In this document: positions 35,873 through 45,176 of the stretch, piece by piece
How positions within the stretch are numbered: the stretch's first letter is position 1
Layout of the letters: each line of letters begins with the position of its first letter
NCBI GenBank assembly: GCA_035438985.1
Contig: DAORJK010000006.1
Coordinates: 1 to 64,000 of the forward strand
Length of the DNA: 64,000 bases
Reading direction: 5' to 3'
Source: UBA4408 sp002389785
GTDB taxonomy: Bacteria; Bacteroidota; Bacteroidia; UBA4408
Made by a program: the position numbers and the translations under genes
Notes under the pieces: generated by a model
Databases searched by the model: none
Seen by the model: the letters and a program-made list of their open reading frames with translations, nothing else
What the model was told of the DNA's origin: nothing

Positions 35873-36652
35873 TTATATACCAAATATTAATTGAGCATTC
35901 TTTGTAGTAATTTCTGCCACTTGTTCAAGCGAACAGTTTTTTATTTCAGCCACCTTTTCGGCGATGATACGAATGTAGCCACTTTCGTTTCGCTTGCCAC
36001 GATGTGGTGCAGGTGCAAGATAAGGTGAATCGGTTTCTAAAACAATTCTTTCGAGGTCAATTTCCTTCACAACTTTATCCAGTCCCGAATTTTTAAATGT
36101 AACCACGCCTCCAATTCCCAAGTAAAATCCTAGATCAATTACTTTTTTAGCCTGTTCACTGTTCCCGCTAAAACAATGAAATATACCTTTTAGGGCATTG
36201 ACTTCATTGGGTTCACAAAATTCACGCATAATAGCATAAATCTCGTCAAAGGCATTTCTACAATGAATTGAAATAGGTAATTTTAACTCAATCGCCCATT
36301 TAATTTGTGTTCGAAATGCTTGTTTTTGCTGCGCTACAAATGTTTTATCCCAGTACAAATCAATACCAATTTCACCTACTGCAACATATTTTTCAGCAAA
36401 CAATAGCTTTTTAATTGTAGCCAATTCTTGATCCACGTTTTCATTAACTGAACATGGATGCAGTCCCATCATGGCAAAACAATTCGCAGGATACTTTTGC
36501 ACCAATTGCTTCATTGGTTCAATAGAACTTGTATCAATGTTGGGAAGGTAAAATTTTTGAATCCCCAAATGCATGGCATCGGCAATCATTTGATCACGAT
36601 CGTTATCAAATTCTTCGACGTAAAGATGTGTATGCGTATCAACTAAAATCAT
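35873..36652 (-). CDS. TatD-family metal-dependent hydrolase
   Basis: The product is 259 residues with a complete TIM-barrel amidohydrolase metal site: DTHTHL at the start, GEIGIDLYWD, the HCRNAF and HCFSGN histidines, and ETDSPYLAPAPHRGKRNE. TatD proteins are cytoplasmic 3'-5' deoxyribonucleases implicated in DNA repair and in DNA turnover; they are not part of Tat export. It is the first gene of a two-gene operon with the asparaginase. A -7 promoter box ends four bases before its ATG. Confidence 0.95.
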   Translation of the reverse strand: MILVDTHTHLYVEEFDNDRDQMIADAMHLGIQKFYLPNIDTSSIEPMKQLVQKYPANCFAMMGLHPCSVNENVDQELATIKKLLFAEKYVAVGEIGIDLYWDKTFVAQQKQAFRTQIKWAIELKLPISIHCRNAFDEIYAIMREFCEPNEVNALKGIFHCFSGNSEQAKKVIDLGFYLGIGGVVTFKNSGLDKVVKEIDLERIVLETDSPYLAPAPHRGKRNESGYIRIIAEKVAEIKNCSLEQVAEITTKNAQLIFGI

Positions 36653-36656
36653 TCTG

Positions 36657-36664
36657 CAAAAATA
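36657..36664 (-). promoter_or_regulatory. -7 promoter box just before the tatD-like start (TATTTTTG)
   Basis: A perfect TAnnTTTG match on the minus strand with only four bases to the ATG at 36652. This implies a leaderless or nearly leaderless transcript if used. Confidence 0.4.
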
Positions 36665-36832
36665 GAAAAAGACTCATGTGTGGGATTTTATATTTTTGTT
36701 GCAGCGTTTGGGAAAACAACTTGTACTTGTTAAAAGCATCATTGAGCTAAACATCTCATATCTTAAAATTGATTGTTGGTAAAGCGGTACTGAAGTATTT
36801 AAATTTATTGGTTTGTAAAATACACTTCGAAT

Positions 36833-37801
36833 ATGAAAAAAATTTTGATTATCCGTTTTAGTTCCATCGGCGACATCGTGCTTACTTCACCGGTTGCGCG
36901 TTGTTTGAAACAGCAGTTGAAAGAGGTTGAAGTGCATTACTTGTGCAAAAAATCATTTGAATCAATCGTTGCCTTAAATCCTAACATCGATAAAGTATAT
37001 AGCATCGAAAAAAGTATTGACGAAGTAGTACCTCAACTTAAAATGGAGCAATACGATTACATAATAGACCTCCATTATAATATTCGCAGCGTTTTAGTGA
37101 AGATGAAACTTAACCGTCCTTATGGAACTGTTCGAAAGTTAAATTTTAAGAAATGGTTCTTGGTATTTTTTAAATCGAGAAAATTAAAAAGCAAACACAT
37201 TGTTGATCGTTATTTGGAAGCAGCTAAAAAAACGGGTATTGTAAATGACTATAATGGTCTCGATTTTTTTATTCCCGCTAAGGATGAAGTTAACTTAAGC
37301 ACCTTGCCTTTGAGCCATCAACAAGGATTTATCGGATTTGTAATTGGGGCAAAACATTTTACGAAACGCTTACCCAAGGAAAAGATTGTTTCTGTATGCC
37401 GTCAACTAACAGCGCCCATTGTATTACTCGGCGGAAAGGAAGATAAGGAAGTTGCGGACTATGTTGAGAAAGAAATTGGAAGTAAAATTTATGTTGCGTG
37501 CGGAAATTATTCTTTGCAACAATCTGCTTCCTTAGTAAAACAGGCACAAAAGATAATTACCCACGACACCGGTTTAATGCACATTGCGGCCGCTTTTAAA
37601 AAGGAAATAGTATCGATTTGGGGAAGCACCGTTCCCGAATTTGGCATGTATCCTTATCTGCCAAAGGGATCAACACAGGCAAAAATAGTTGAAGTTAAAA
37701 ATTTATCGTGCCGACCTTGTTCAAAAATTGGCTTTACAAAATGTCCCAAAGGTCATTTTAACTGCATGCAGCTTATAGATGAAAAGTTGGTTCTAGAATA
37801 A
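36833..37801 (+). CDS. GT9 heptosyltransferase-like glycosyltransferase
   Basis: The product is 322 residues with the GT9 pattern: MKKILIIRFSSIGDIVLTSP with an early Asp, then GFVIGAKHFTKRLP, and the donor site IITHDTGLMHIAAAF. The C-terminus carries a Cys cluster (CRPCSKIGFTKCPKGHFNCM), which recurs in Bacteroidota GT9 proteins and may bind a metal. GT9 enzymes add heptose or related sugars to the lipopolysaccharide core at the inner membrane. It is a single gene, so donor and acceptor cannot be deduced. Confidence 0.92.
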   Translation: MKKILIIRFSSIGDIVLTSPVARCLKQQLKEVEVHYLCKKSFESIVALNPNIDKVYSIEKSIDEVVPQLKMEQYDYIIDLHYNIRSVLVKMKLNRPYGTVRKLNFKKWFLVFFKSRKLKSKHIVDRYLEAAKKTGIVNDYNGLDFFIPAKDEVNLSTLPLSHQQGFIGFVIGAKHFTKRLPKEKIVSVCRQLTAPIVLLGGKEDKEVADYVEKEIGSKIYVACGNYSLQQSASLVKQAQKIITHDTGLMHIAAAFKKEIVSIWGSTVPEFGMYPYLPKGSTQAKIVEVKNLSCRPCSKIGFTKCPKGHFNCMQLIDEKLVLE

Positions 37802-37844
37802 GAAAATACGGACGAAATAATTTAAGCAAGTCAAAAAAATCAAC

Positions 37845-38357
37845 TCAACTAAACAATGCTTTTAATTCGGTAGCATCGTTCGGTTTCATGCGGCCGGCTA
37901 AGATTAAACTCAATTGCTTACGTCTTAATGCAGCGTCATAGCGCATTTTTTCTGTTTCTGTTTCAGGAATTAATTCAGGTACAGTAATCGGATTTCCTAA
38001 TTGATCAACCGCCACAAAGGTATAGATGGCTTCGTTGCATTTAACTTTTTCGCCTGTTACATGGTTTTCAACCGACACTTCAATAAATACCTCCATGGAT
38101 GTTGAAAAGGCACGTGAAACCTTAGATTCAATAGTTACTATATCTCCTAACTTTATGGGTTGGTTAAACGAAACATTATTCACCGAAGCAGTTACCACTA
38201 CTCGTCGGCAGTGACGATGTGCCGAAATAGCACTGCATATATCCATTAGATGCAAGAGCCTACCTCCCATTAAATTACCTAATGTATTGGTATCGTTGGG
38301 TAATACAATTTCAGACATTACTGCCAAGGTTTCTTTTGCAGTTCTTGTTTTTGCCAT
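37845..38357 (-). CDS. hotdog-fold acyl-CoA thioesterase
   Basis: The product is 170 residues from the ATG at 38357 (MAKTRTAKETLAV); the frame is open seven codons further. The motif VLPNDTNTLGNLMGGRLLHLMD holds the catalytic Asn/Asp of the acyl-CoA thioesterase (YciA/ACOT) family, where N and D flank the active site. It cleaves acyl-CoA to free acid and CoA in the cytoplasm; chain-length preference is unknown. It diverges from hemJ, and the two promoters lie within ~60 bases. Confidence 0.92.
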   Translation of the reverse strand: MAKTRTAKETLAVMSEIVLPNDTNTLGNLMGGRLLHLMDICSAISAHRHCRRVVVTASVNNVSFNQPIKLGDIVTIESKVSRAFSTSMEVFIEVSVENHVTGEKVKCNEAIYTFVAVDQLGNPITVPELIPETETEKMRYDAALRRKQLSLILAGRMKPNDATELKALFS

Positions 38358-38375
38358 CTTTTTTAAATTTTTGCG

Positions 38376-38404
38376 CAAAGGTAAACTAAAACTTAATAAC
38401 GCAA
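38376..38404 (-). promoter_or_regulatory. promoter of the thioesterase gene
   Basis: On the minus strand TTG (38404-38402) is followed after 18 bases by TACCTTTG (38383-38376), matching the Bacteroidota consensus. The leader is about 15 bases. Confidence 0.5.
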
Positions 38405-38428
38405 CGGCTACTGAAAGTCATATTTAAT

Positions 38429-38436
38429 TAGCTTTG
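38429..38436 (+). promoter_or_regulatory. candidate -7 promoter box of hemJ (TAGCTTTG)
   Basis: A perfect TAnnTTTG match 14 bases before the ATG at 38451; it lies back to back with the promoter of the thioesterase gene. Confidence 0.45.
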
Positions 38437-38450
38437 CAAAAAATACGTGT

Positions 38451-38996
38451 ATGGAACTGGAATACATCAAAGCATTGCACATTATCTTTGTTATATGTTG
38501 GTTTGCCGGGCTTTTTTACATCGTTCGGCTCTTTGTATATTTTGCTGAAGCAGAGACTAAACCTGAACAAGAGAAGGTAATTTTGCAAGGGCAATTTAAA
38601 ATAATGCAGCGCAAACTTTGGTACATTATTACCTGGCCTTCCTTAATTGGAACCTGGGTGTTTGGCTTATGGATGGCGATTGAGATGTATGGTTTTGTTT
38701 ATCCTGCCTGGTTGGTTTTAAAAATTGCTTTTGTATTTGGGCTAACCTTGTATCACTTGCAGTGTGGATTGATATTGAATCAACAAAAAAACGATGTGGT
38801 GAAATACTCGGCATTTAAATTACGTATGTGGAATGAGGTTTCGACCTTATTTTTAGTTGCGATAGTGTTTATTGTAGTTTTAAAGAGTACCCTCAATTGG
38901 GTGTATGGTATAGTTGGGTTGATTTTACTGGGAATATTGTTAATGCTTGCCGTAAAAATATACCGTAAACTAAGAATGCGAAAAGAAAAGAATTAG
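38451..38996 (+). CDS. hemJ: protoporphyrinogen IX oxidase HemJ (UPF0093)
   Basis: HemJ oxidises protoporphyrinogen IX to protoporphyrin IX in haem synthesis, replacing HemG or HemY. The 181-residue protein has about five membrane helices. The family pattern is clear: YIKALHIIFVICWFAGLFYI with the conserved His near the N-terminus, then FKIMQRKLWYIITWPSLIGT. The Bacteroidota mostly use HemJ or HemY; here HemJ is clear. It is located in the inner membrane and is a single gene between two terminated regions. Confidence 0.93.
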   Translation: MELEYIKALHIIFVICWFAGLFYIVRLFVYFAEAETKPEQEKVILQGQFKIMQRKLWYIITWPSLIGTWVFGLWMAIEMYGFVYPAWLVLKIAFVFGLTLYHLQCGLILNQQKNDVVKYSAFKLRMWNEVSTLFLVAIVFIVVLKSTLNWVYGIVGLILLGILLMLAVKIYRKLRMRKEKN

Positions 38997-39056
38997 ATTA
39001 TTTCGCTTTTTAAATTTGTTACATGAATCTTTGAATTAGTAATATAAAATCACTTA

Positions 39057-39092
39057 AAAAAAAAGCGCTTCGAAAAACCGAAGCGCTTTTTG
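39057..39092. terminator. bidirectional terminator between hemJ and the FWDTDPG-repeat gene
   Basis: A perfect twelve-base stem AAAAGCGCTTCG/CGAAGCGCTTTT (39061-39072 with 39079-39090) with a six-base loop, flanked by an A run and a T run. It serves the two convergent genes. Confidence 0.9.
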
Positions 39093-39110
39093 CTTTTTCA
39101 AATAGATTCT

Positions 39111-41426
39111 TTAGTGAATTTTCACCAATTTGTACATCCAGTGCTGTTGTGAAGAGTTTATGTGTACAACGTACACCGAAGGAATCCATTCCTGCGTATC
39201 AATTTCTAATACTGCTTGATTAATTCCTTCCTTACGGTAAATTATACGCCCTGTAAGATCCGAAACAAACACAGTGTAAGGTAGCCTTCCGTTGGTTTTA
39301 ATTTTGAACATTTGCTCAAATGGATTTGGAAAAACCTGGGGTATATTGAAAAGGTCCTTAACATCGCCCATTCCAATCAGTACCGAAAGGCTGGTAACGA
39401 TAATACTATCACATCCATTACTTGTTTGAAAAGTATCGGAATAATATCCGCTTACATGTTGATAAGCACCACCTAAATAAATACTATCACCTTGAAATAT
39501 AACGGCATTTACAGTATCGGTATAAGATGGCAAAAGTGATAAGGTAACTGTTACCGTACTGTCGCATCCATGCATGGTAGCAAGCTGATCGATATAAACA
39601 CCTGCGGTACTTTGGTAAACACCGCCAATTAATATACTATCGCCTTCGCATATACTTTGTGATGCTGTTGAACTTGCTGCTTGCCACACAAATAACTGTG
39701 AAATAACTACACTATCGCACCCATGTGACGATACCAAAACATCCGTAAAAGTTCCGGGATTTTGTTGATAGGCACCTTGCAAGTAGATGCTATCGCCCTG
39801 ACAAATATTTACATTCGTATTCACAATACTAACCGCATATTGGGTAACGGTTGTGATTACAGTACTATCACATCCATGAATGCTTGTAAAATGTTGTGTA
39901 TACACTCCCGGAGTACTTATAGTAACACCTCCAACAATAACGCTTTGTCCTGTGCAAAAGCCGGTAGCTGCAGCTAAGTTATAACTTGGATACAATGCTA
40001 AATTGGTATTCACAATACTATCGCAACCACCAATACTAAGCAACGAATCAAGATAAGTTCCTGCTGTTTTGCGCCAAGCATTTTGTAAAAATATACTGTC
40101 GCCATTGCAAATAAAACGGTTAACTGTTTGGTTTGTAGGAGGTGATACAGAAACTAAAATAGAATCAGTTGAGCAAATTGTACCTGCTGCGTTGCACTCT
40201 ACCAGTTTTAGTTTATGTATTCCGGTAAAAGACCAATTCACATTTACTGAATTGGTGCCGAGCCCCGAAGTAATTGTTCCACCGGTAATGGTCCAGTTGT
40301 AAGTATTGCCACTATGCGCCACAGATATGTAATTGTTATTAAACACTGTGCTGTAACACAAAGCTGTGGCTCCTGCTATATTAGTAATAAAATTATCGAT
40401 ATCGATATCCATGTTTACTACTATACCAAATTTATTGCCCCAAGCGCCGGAAGCACCTTTCATTCTGAGGTATAATATATGCTTTCCACTAAGCACAGGA
40501 GAAGGAATATTTCCACCTTTTATGCTTTCTAAAGCAGAATTAAAATTGCCATCTAAAGCAAGCATGGGAGTAGCATTTCCAGGACCCGGATCGGTATCAA
40601 AAAAATATTCGGCAGCAACTACTTTAATTGGTCTAACTGTTAACAGATTGGGCGTTATTTCAACGATGGTACTGAATACACTGCTCCATTTGTTTTGAGC
40701 ATCTTTCACCCGAAGGTTGAATTTGTGCACCCCTGCTGAAGGTATAGCTATTCCCGACTTTGTAACGGATTCAACAGCTTCATCAAAGGCCCCATCGTAA
40801 GCTAATAAAGTAGTTCCATTTCCCTGACCAGGATCAGTATCCCAAAAACATTCTCCGGCGGTTATTTTTATTAAACGGGTGCTTACCAAATTAGGGGTAA
40901 TATCAACTAGCTTAGTAAATACCGGTCCCCAATGATTTTCAGCATCGCGCACCCTAATATTCATGGAGTGAATTCCAACAGAAGGTAAGGTAATACCGGA
41001 TTTCACTGCTGTTTCCAAAGCTTCATCAAAAGCTCCGTTAAAAGCAATCATTGCAATTGCATTGCCTTGGCCCGGATCAGTATCCCAAAAGCATTCAGCG
41101 AGTGTAACTTTAATGGCACGCTTGGTAACGCTCGCCGGATTAATATCGACAACCGTACTAAAGGTTTGGCTCCATTTATTTGCTTGATCGCGCATCCGCA
41201 TATTTAAGGTATGCACACCCACAGTAGGGAGCGCAGAAGTATTAGCAAACACTTGCTCTATTATACTGTTAAAGTTGCCATCAGAAGCAGCCATAGGAGT
41301 AGCCAAACCCTTGCCGGGATCTGTATCCCAGAAATACTCAGCTCCACTTATTTTTTGTGCATAATTGCTTTGTGTAAAGCAGCAAACAAGCAGCAGCAAA
41401 ATAATGCGTTTATAATTTGTTTTCAT
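39111..41426 (-). CDS. T9SS-secreted protein with four FWDTDPG repeats and five CDS-type repeats
   Basis: The product is 771 residues with a signal peptide (MKTNYKRIILLLLVCCFTQS). Residues ~25-340 hold four tandem ~80-residue units, each starting AE(Y/C)F(W/F)DTDPG and continuing through a D.(A/N)F(N/D) pattern to (R/M)(V/M)(R/K)D..N.W. A central Ig/PKD-like domain follows at ~345-425. Residues ~430-690 hold five ~48-residue units with the phrase (G/H)GCDS(I/V/T)V preceded by ICQGDSI-like strands. The C-terminal ~75 residues are a T9SS sorting domain (VFPNPFEQMFKIKTNG). It is translated after the beta-helix gene 23 bases upstream and is probably a surface adhesin; function is inferred from architecture only. 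Confidence 0.85.
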   Translation of the reverse strand: MKTNYKRIILLLLVCCFTQSNYAQKISGAEYFWDTDPGKGLATPMAASDGNFNSIIEQVFANTSALPTVGVHTLNMRMRDQANKWSQTFSTVVDINPASVTKRAIKVTLAECFWDTDPGQGNAIAMIAFNGAFDEALETAVKSGITLPSVGIHSMNIRVRDAENHWGPVFTKLVDITPNLVSTRLIKITAGECFWDTDPGQGNGTTLLAYDGAFDEAVESVTKSGIAIPSAGVHKFNLRVKDAQNKWSSVFSTIVEITPNLLTVRPIKVVAAEYFFDTDPGPGNATPMLALDGNFNSALESIKGGNIPSPVLSGKHILYLRMKGASGAWGNKFGIVVNMDIDIDNFITNIAGATALCYSTVFNNNYISVAHSGNTYNWTITGGTITSGLGTNSVNVNWSFTGIHKLKLVECNAAGTICSTDSILVSVSPPTNQTVNRFICNGDSIFLQNAWRKTAGTYLDSLLSIGGCDSIVNTNLALYPSYNLAAATGFCTGQSVIVGGVTISTPGVYTQHFTSIHGCDSTVITTVTQYAVSIVNTNVNICQGDSIYLQGAYQQNPGTFTDVLVSSHGCDSVVISQLFVWQAASSTASQSICEGDSILIGGVYQSTAGVYIDQLATMHGCDSTVTVTLSLLPSYTDTVNAVIFQGDSIYLGGAYQHVSGYYSDTFQTSNGCDSIIVTSLSVLIGMGDVKDLFNIPQVFPNPFEQMFKIKTNGRLPYTVFVSDLTGRIIYRKEGINQAVLEIDTQEWIPSVYVVHINSSQQHWMYKLVKIH

Positions 41427-41449
41427 AGTTTATATCTTAAAACAAATTA

Positions 41450-42703
41450 CTACCTGTCGTATCCACTAGCTTTCACATTCAAAGTATTACCGGAGCGAAT
41501 ATTAAATGGAAAAGCAACAGAATAAATGCGTGCTCCACCACTGTGCAAAGGGAAATAATTGGCCAATGAATAGGAACCTCCGTAAGCACCAGCATCACCA
41601 ACAGTTAAATCCAAATCGTAAAAAGGATTAGCCGGATTACCTCCATCAATAGCTAAATTGCCGGGATTTAAAACGCCGGTAAGTAAATTAATTCCGACAG
41701 TTGAATTAGTGGTATTATTTCCTGAAAAGGTTAAATTTCCTGATATTGCTGTATTAAAGCCATTATCAATATGATTGTAATAAGCATTTGCTTGACCATT
41801 TAAATTAACAACGTAAATTCCGTATTTAGTTCCACTATTGAATGCATCAATTACGTTATTCATGATCTCAACGATAGCATTACTAGGAACTGATGATATA
41901 AATAAGCCATAGTTTGAAAAATTATATAATTCTCCATAAATAGTGTTGTTATAAATAAGATTAGCAATTGTAGTATTAGGGAAGGTTAACATATAAATTC
42001 CTGCATACTGATGTATAATAAAATTATTTTTGATATAAGCGATAGAAGCACTTGAATTCCAATACACAGAAGATACTCCGTTTACGTTTCCTTTTATTGT
42101 ATTCCCTATAATATATACGGTATCGTTCTGAAAACTAGAACTATTAGCAACAGTTAAAACTTCAGAAGCTGAACTCCCGCCATTGTTAAGGTTGTTCCCA
42201 ATAATACTTCCTGAACTTATGTAAACTCTTCCGCCAAGCATTGTACAACCGGCTATGGTAGTGTTAAAGTCAACAGTATTGAGATAGATACCTCCGTTAC
42301 TTAAGTAGCAATCTAAAATATTAACAGTTGTAGTTTTATTTGATCCGGATGAAGTTCCTGCATTAATGCTACCCGATAAATTTTTCATGCCAATAATGGA
42401 AATTTTTCTACCAACCCCTGAGTTAATAGTATAGGTTCCTTGAACTACAAAAAATGTATCGTTTTCATAGCTCAATAATTCAAGACTTTTATTGATGGTA
42501 ATGTTTTCAATCCAGGGAATATTTCCTGCACGATTACGAATTAAAATTCTGTCACCATCAACGGATGCACTAATGGCAGCTGATATAGAGGGATAAGCCG
42601 GAGTGGTTCCAAATTCTTCAACAACCAAGTCGGCTGCATTTATTGATTTCGAAAATAAGCTTGCTGCAAAAAGCAAAGCGCAAAGTAATTTGTTGGTTCT
42701 CAT
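41450..42703 (-). CDS. secreted right-handed beta-helix protein
   Basis: The product is 417 residues with a signal peptide (MRTNKLLCALLFAASLFSKS, cleavage near INAAD). The start after it (PAYPSISAAISASVDGDRIL) is the typical first turn of parallel beta-helix proteins. Repeated N-ladder strands follow (IYLNTVDFNTTIAGCTMLGG, NNTIYGELYNFSNYGLFI). The region DLTVGDAGAYGGSYSLANYF near the end is shared by many secreted Bacteroidota beta-helix proteins. No T9SS tail is evident. It is the first gene of a two-gene unit with the FWDTDPG-repeat protein. Confidence 0.82.
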   Translation of the reverse strand: MRTNKLLCALLFAASLFSKSINAADLVVEEFGTTPAYPSISAAISASVDGDRILIRNRAGNIPWIENITINKSLELLSYENDTFFVVQGTYTINSGVGRKISIIGMKNLSGSINAGTSSGSNKTTTVNILDCYLSNGGIYLNTVDFNTTIAGCTMLGGRVYISSGSIIGNNLNNGGSSASEVLTVANSSSFQNDTVYIIGNTIKGNVNGVSSVYWNSSASIAYIKNNFIIHQYAGIYMLTFPNTTIANLIYNNTIYGELYNFSNYGLFISSVPSNAIVEIMNNVIDAFNSGTKYGIYVVNLNGQANAYYNHIDNGFNTAISGNLTFSGNNTTNSTVGINLLTGVLNPGNLAIDGGNPANPFYDLDLTVGDAGAYGGSYSLANYFPLHSGGARIYSVAFPFNIRSGNTLNVKASGYDR

Positions 42704-42823
42704 TTTTAAATTCTAATTATTAGTTAGTGGAAGTTTATTGAACAAAGATAAAAATTGAATCGGCTTGGTATAGTATACTGCACTATAAAAGCCAAGTTGG
42801 AAAGATAAGACCTATTTAATCAG

Positions 42824-44296
42824 TTACTTTATAAAACTGGTAGCAATTTTTGCTGACATCAAACTGAGCGGAATACTAGGACCAGGATGCACACTTCCAC
42901 CACAAAAATAAAGGTTCGCAATGTCCTTTGAAAAATTAGCATGTCGCAAGAAAGCGGCAAATTTGTTGTTGGACGCATTTCCATAAACAGCCCCAAATGC
43001 ACTGGAGGTGCGAGCTTCAATAACCCGCGGTTCAAACACAATTTCACATTCGATGTACTGACGTATATCGGTTTTAAGTATACGGTTTACCTTTTTTATG
43101 ATGTTTTCGCGCGTTGTTTCAATGAGTTTATCCCAATCCTGTCCCTGATTATTTGGAACATTGATCATGGTAAACCAGTTTTCGCAGCCGGGAGGTGCAT
43201 CTTCAGGTACATGTTTAGAGGAAATGTTGACGTAAATTGTTGGATCCTCATAAATGGTTTTATCGTTGAAAATGGTTGAAAATTCTTTTTCGTAATTGTC
43301 GCTGAACAAAATATTGTGCAATCCCAACTGTTTAAATTCGTGTTTTATTCCCCAATAAAATACCATCGCCGAACTTGATTTTTCCTGACGTAACGTACGT
43401 TCAGGCTTTTTTGCATTTGGAATTAATTTATGGTAAGTATTGTAAACATCCATATTACTAATCACCACATCAAACTTTTCGACACCTGCATCGGTACGCA
43501 CGCCGGTGGCTTTCTTATTTTCAATTACAATTTCTTTAACCGGAGAAGAAAAACGGTAGTTCACTCCAATGTCGTTTCCTAATTTTACCAATGAATCGGT
43601 AATTGCAAACATACCACCTACCGGTATAAATGCTCCCATGTTTATTTCAAGATGCGGAATAACATTAAGTGTAGCCGGCGCCATATAAGGGCTGGATCCA
43701 TTATAAGTAGCATAGCGATTAAAAATTTGCACCACTTTGGGATCAACAAATTTAGCAGCATTGGCCTGATGCATGGTTTTAAAAGCCTGCAACTTTCCAA
43801 AATTGGCTATACCTTTTGCAACGCGTTTGGTAAAATAGTTTTTTACTTTGTGCAAGGAATTATGTAAAAAAACGTCTGCTGTAAGATGGTATTTTTGCTC
43901 AACATCGGTTAAATAATCAATTACAGCTTGTTCCTTTACCTTTGTCTTAGCAGCTATTTCTTTGGCAATTTTTTCTTTGGTATGATAGCCTTGAATAATG
44001 GTACCATCTTCAAAAAAATACTGGTACACCGGATCGAGGTGTATATAGTTAAAATAGTCTTTGGGATTTTTCCCGCTAAGGGTAAATAACTCATCTACAT
44101 TTTGAGGCATGGTAAAAACTGAAGGCCCCATGTCAAATCGATAGCCTTTTATAGTTTCCTGCGAAAGTTTACCTCCCGGAAAGGCATTGGCTTCAAAAAC
44201 AGTAACCTTATAGCCCTTGTTGGCCATGCGAATGGAAGCTCCAATTCCGGAAATACCGCAACCAATAATGGCGCAAGTTTTAGCGTGTGACGACAT
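42824..44296 (-). CDS. crtD: carotenoid desaturase, CrtI/CrtD family
   Basis: A 490-residue FAD-dependent desaturase. The N-terminal Rossmann motif is CAIIGCGISGIGASIRMANKG, followed by VFEANAFPGGKLSQE and the substrate-site phrase YRFDMGPSVFTMPQNVDELF. The C-terminal FAD motif is FCGGSVHPGPSIPLSLMSAK. The GPSVFTMP and PGPSIPLSLMSAK forms resemble 1-hydroxycarotenoid 3,4-desaturases (CrtD) more than phytoene desaturase (CrtI). The subtype is an inference. It would act at the inner membrane in making hydroxylated carotenoids such as those of flexixanthin/saproxanthin type. No crtB, crtI, crtY or crtZ is in the window, so the pathway is scattered. Confidence 0.8.
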   Translation of the reverse strand: MSSHAKTCAIIGCGISGIGASIRMANKGYKVTVFEANAFPGGKLSQETIKGYRFDMGPSVFTMPQNVDELFTLSGKNPKDYFNYIHLDPVYQYFFEDGTIIQGYHTKEKIAKEIAAKTKVKEQAVIDYLTDVEQKYHLTADVFLHNSLHKVKNYFTKRVAKGIANFGKLQAFKTMHQANAAKFVDPKVVQIFNRYATYNGSSPYMAPATLNVIPHLEINMGAFIPVGGMFAITDSLVKLGNDIGVNYRFSSPVKEIVIENKKATGVRTDAGVEKFDVVISNMDVYNTYHKLIPNAKKPERTLRQEKSSSAMVFYWGIKHEFKQLGLHNILFSDNYEKEFSTIFNDKTIYEDPTIYVNISSKHVPEDAPPGCENWFTMINVPNNQGQDWDKLIETTRENIIKKVNRILKTDIRQYIECEIVFEPRVIEARTSSAFGAVYGNASNNKFAAFLRHANFSKDIANLYFCGGSVHPGPSIPLSLMSAKIATSFIK

Positions 44297-44331
44297 ACAA
44301 ATTAAATTGATGATGAGTAAAAAATCGGGTG

Positions 44332-44339
44332 CAAATATA
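44332..44339 (-). promoter_or_regulatory. -7 promoter box of the carotenoid desaturase gene (TATATTTG)
   Basis: A perfect TAnnTTTG match on the minus strand, 35 bases before the ATG at 44296. Confidence 0.45.
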
Positions 44340-44490
44340 AGTCATAAAAAAAGGATTGCTTCATGAGAAAAATCATGTACACAAGCAAAGCGTAAATGCC
44401 ATTTAAGAACCAGGCAAACAAGCTAATTTGTTGTTAGAAATTGAAACTTGTGAAGTAAATTATTTTATGAATGCAGGCTAATAGTCTGAA

Positions 44491-44993
44491 TTATGAATTA
44501 CTTCGACTGTTAAAAAAATTATAATCCGTTGCCGGTATGTGCTCGTGAATTCCAAAATTTCGGGCCATGGTAACAATTTGTCCTCGGTGATAGGTGCTAT
44601 GATTAATGATATGCAGGATATATTCGTAGCGACTTAATTGATTTTTCGCCCAGGGCATATCTAAATGCAATTTTGCCAGAAGTTGATCTTCTGAAAAAGA
44701 GGAAATTGATTTATGCATCTCTTCCGATTGGGTTTTTATTTCGTCCAGAATGCGTTCAACTTCGTTTTCAAATACGGTCCAACTAAAAGTTGAAAGATCC
44801 TTTTCGCAAACAAATGCTAACCAAAAATTTTGACTCCGCAAGATATGTTGCAAAGTATAATCAATACTGGTGAAACTGGAAGGCATTTGTTGGTACAGCA
44901 ACGGTGTATCAAGACTTTGTAACCAAATAACAATATTTTTATTTGCCCACCAATTAAAGGCTGCGTAGTTATCAATTAGTTTTTTAATCCCAT
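44491..44993 (-). CDS. DinB-family protein, N-terminus frameshifted
   Basis: DinB-like four-helix protein with a metal-binding HxxxH: HIINHSTYHRGQIVTMAR. The uninterrupted ATG frame begins only at 44901 (136 residues), inside the first helix of the family. Upstream codons in the same frame are clearly coding (KKLIDNYAAFNWWANKN, the DinB start), but reach no start codon before TAA. An ATG at 44993 reads MGLK and then loses frame at a six-base T run (44980-44985). One additional base there would give a continuous 167-residue DinB. So the gene either carries a real frameshift or, more likely, an assembly error in a homopolymer. DinB family members include thiol S-transferases; the exact activity here is unknown. 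Confidence 0.75.
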
Positions 44994-45176
44994 AATTTTA
45001 GTTAAGCGGTTAAATTAAAAGGAGTATTATTTTGGCGAATATCCAAACCTATTGATGAAAAAGTGAGCTCTTGCATAAAATTAAAATCGCATAGGCAAAA
45101 TTTACAGCGTGTAAATCACCCTACCTGTTGAATTTAGTAAACACTAGATTCTGCATCGGAAATCATCCTTGTTCAG

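Noticed and set aside
35873..36652. A Tat protein-export function from the name TatD
   Set aside because: TatD-family enzymes are nucleases. No tatA, tatB or tatC is present.
39111..41426. Repeated DNA within the FWDTDPG gene as a CRISPR or satellite
   Set aside because: The ~240-base periodicity follows protein modules whose DNA has diverged at synonymous sites.
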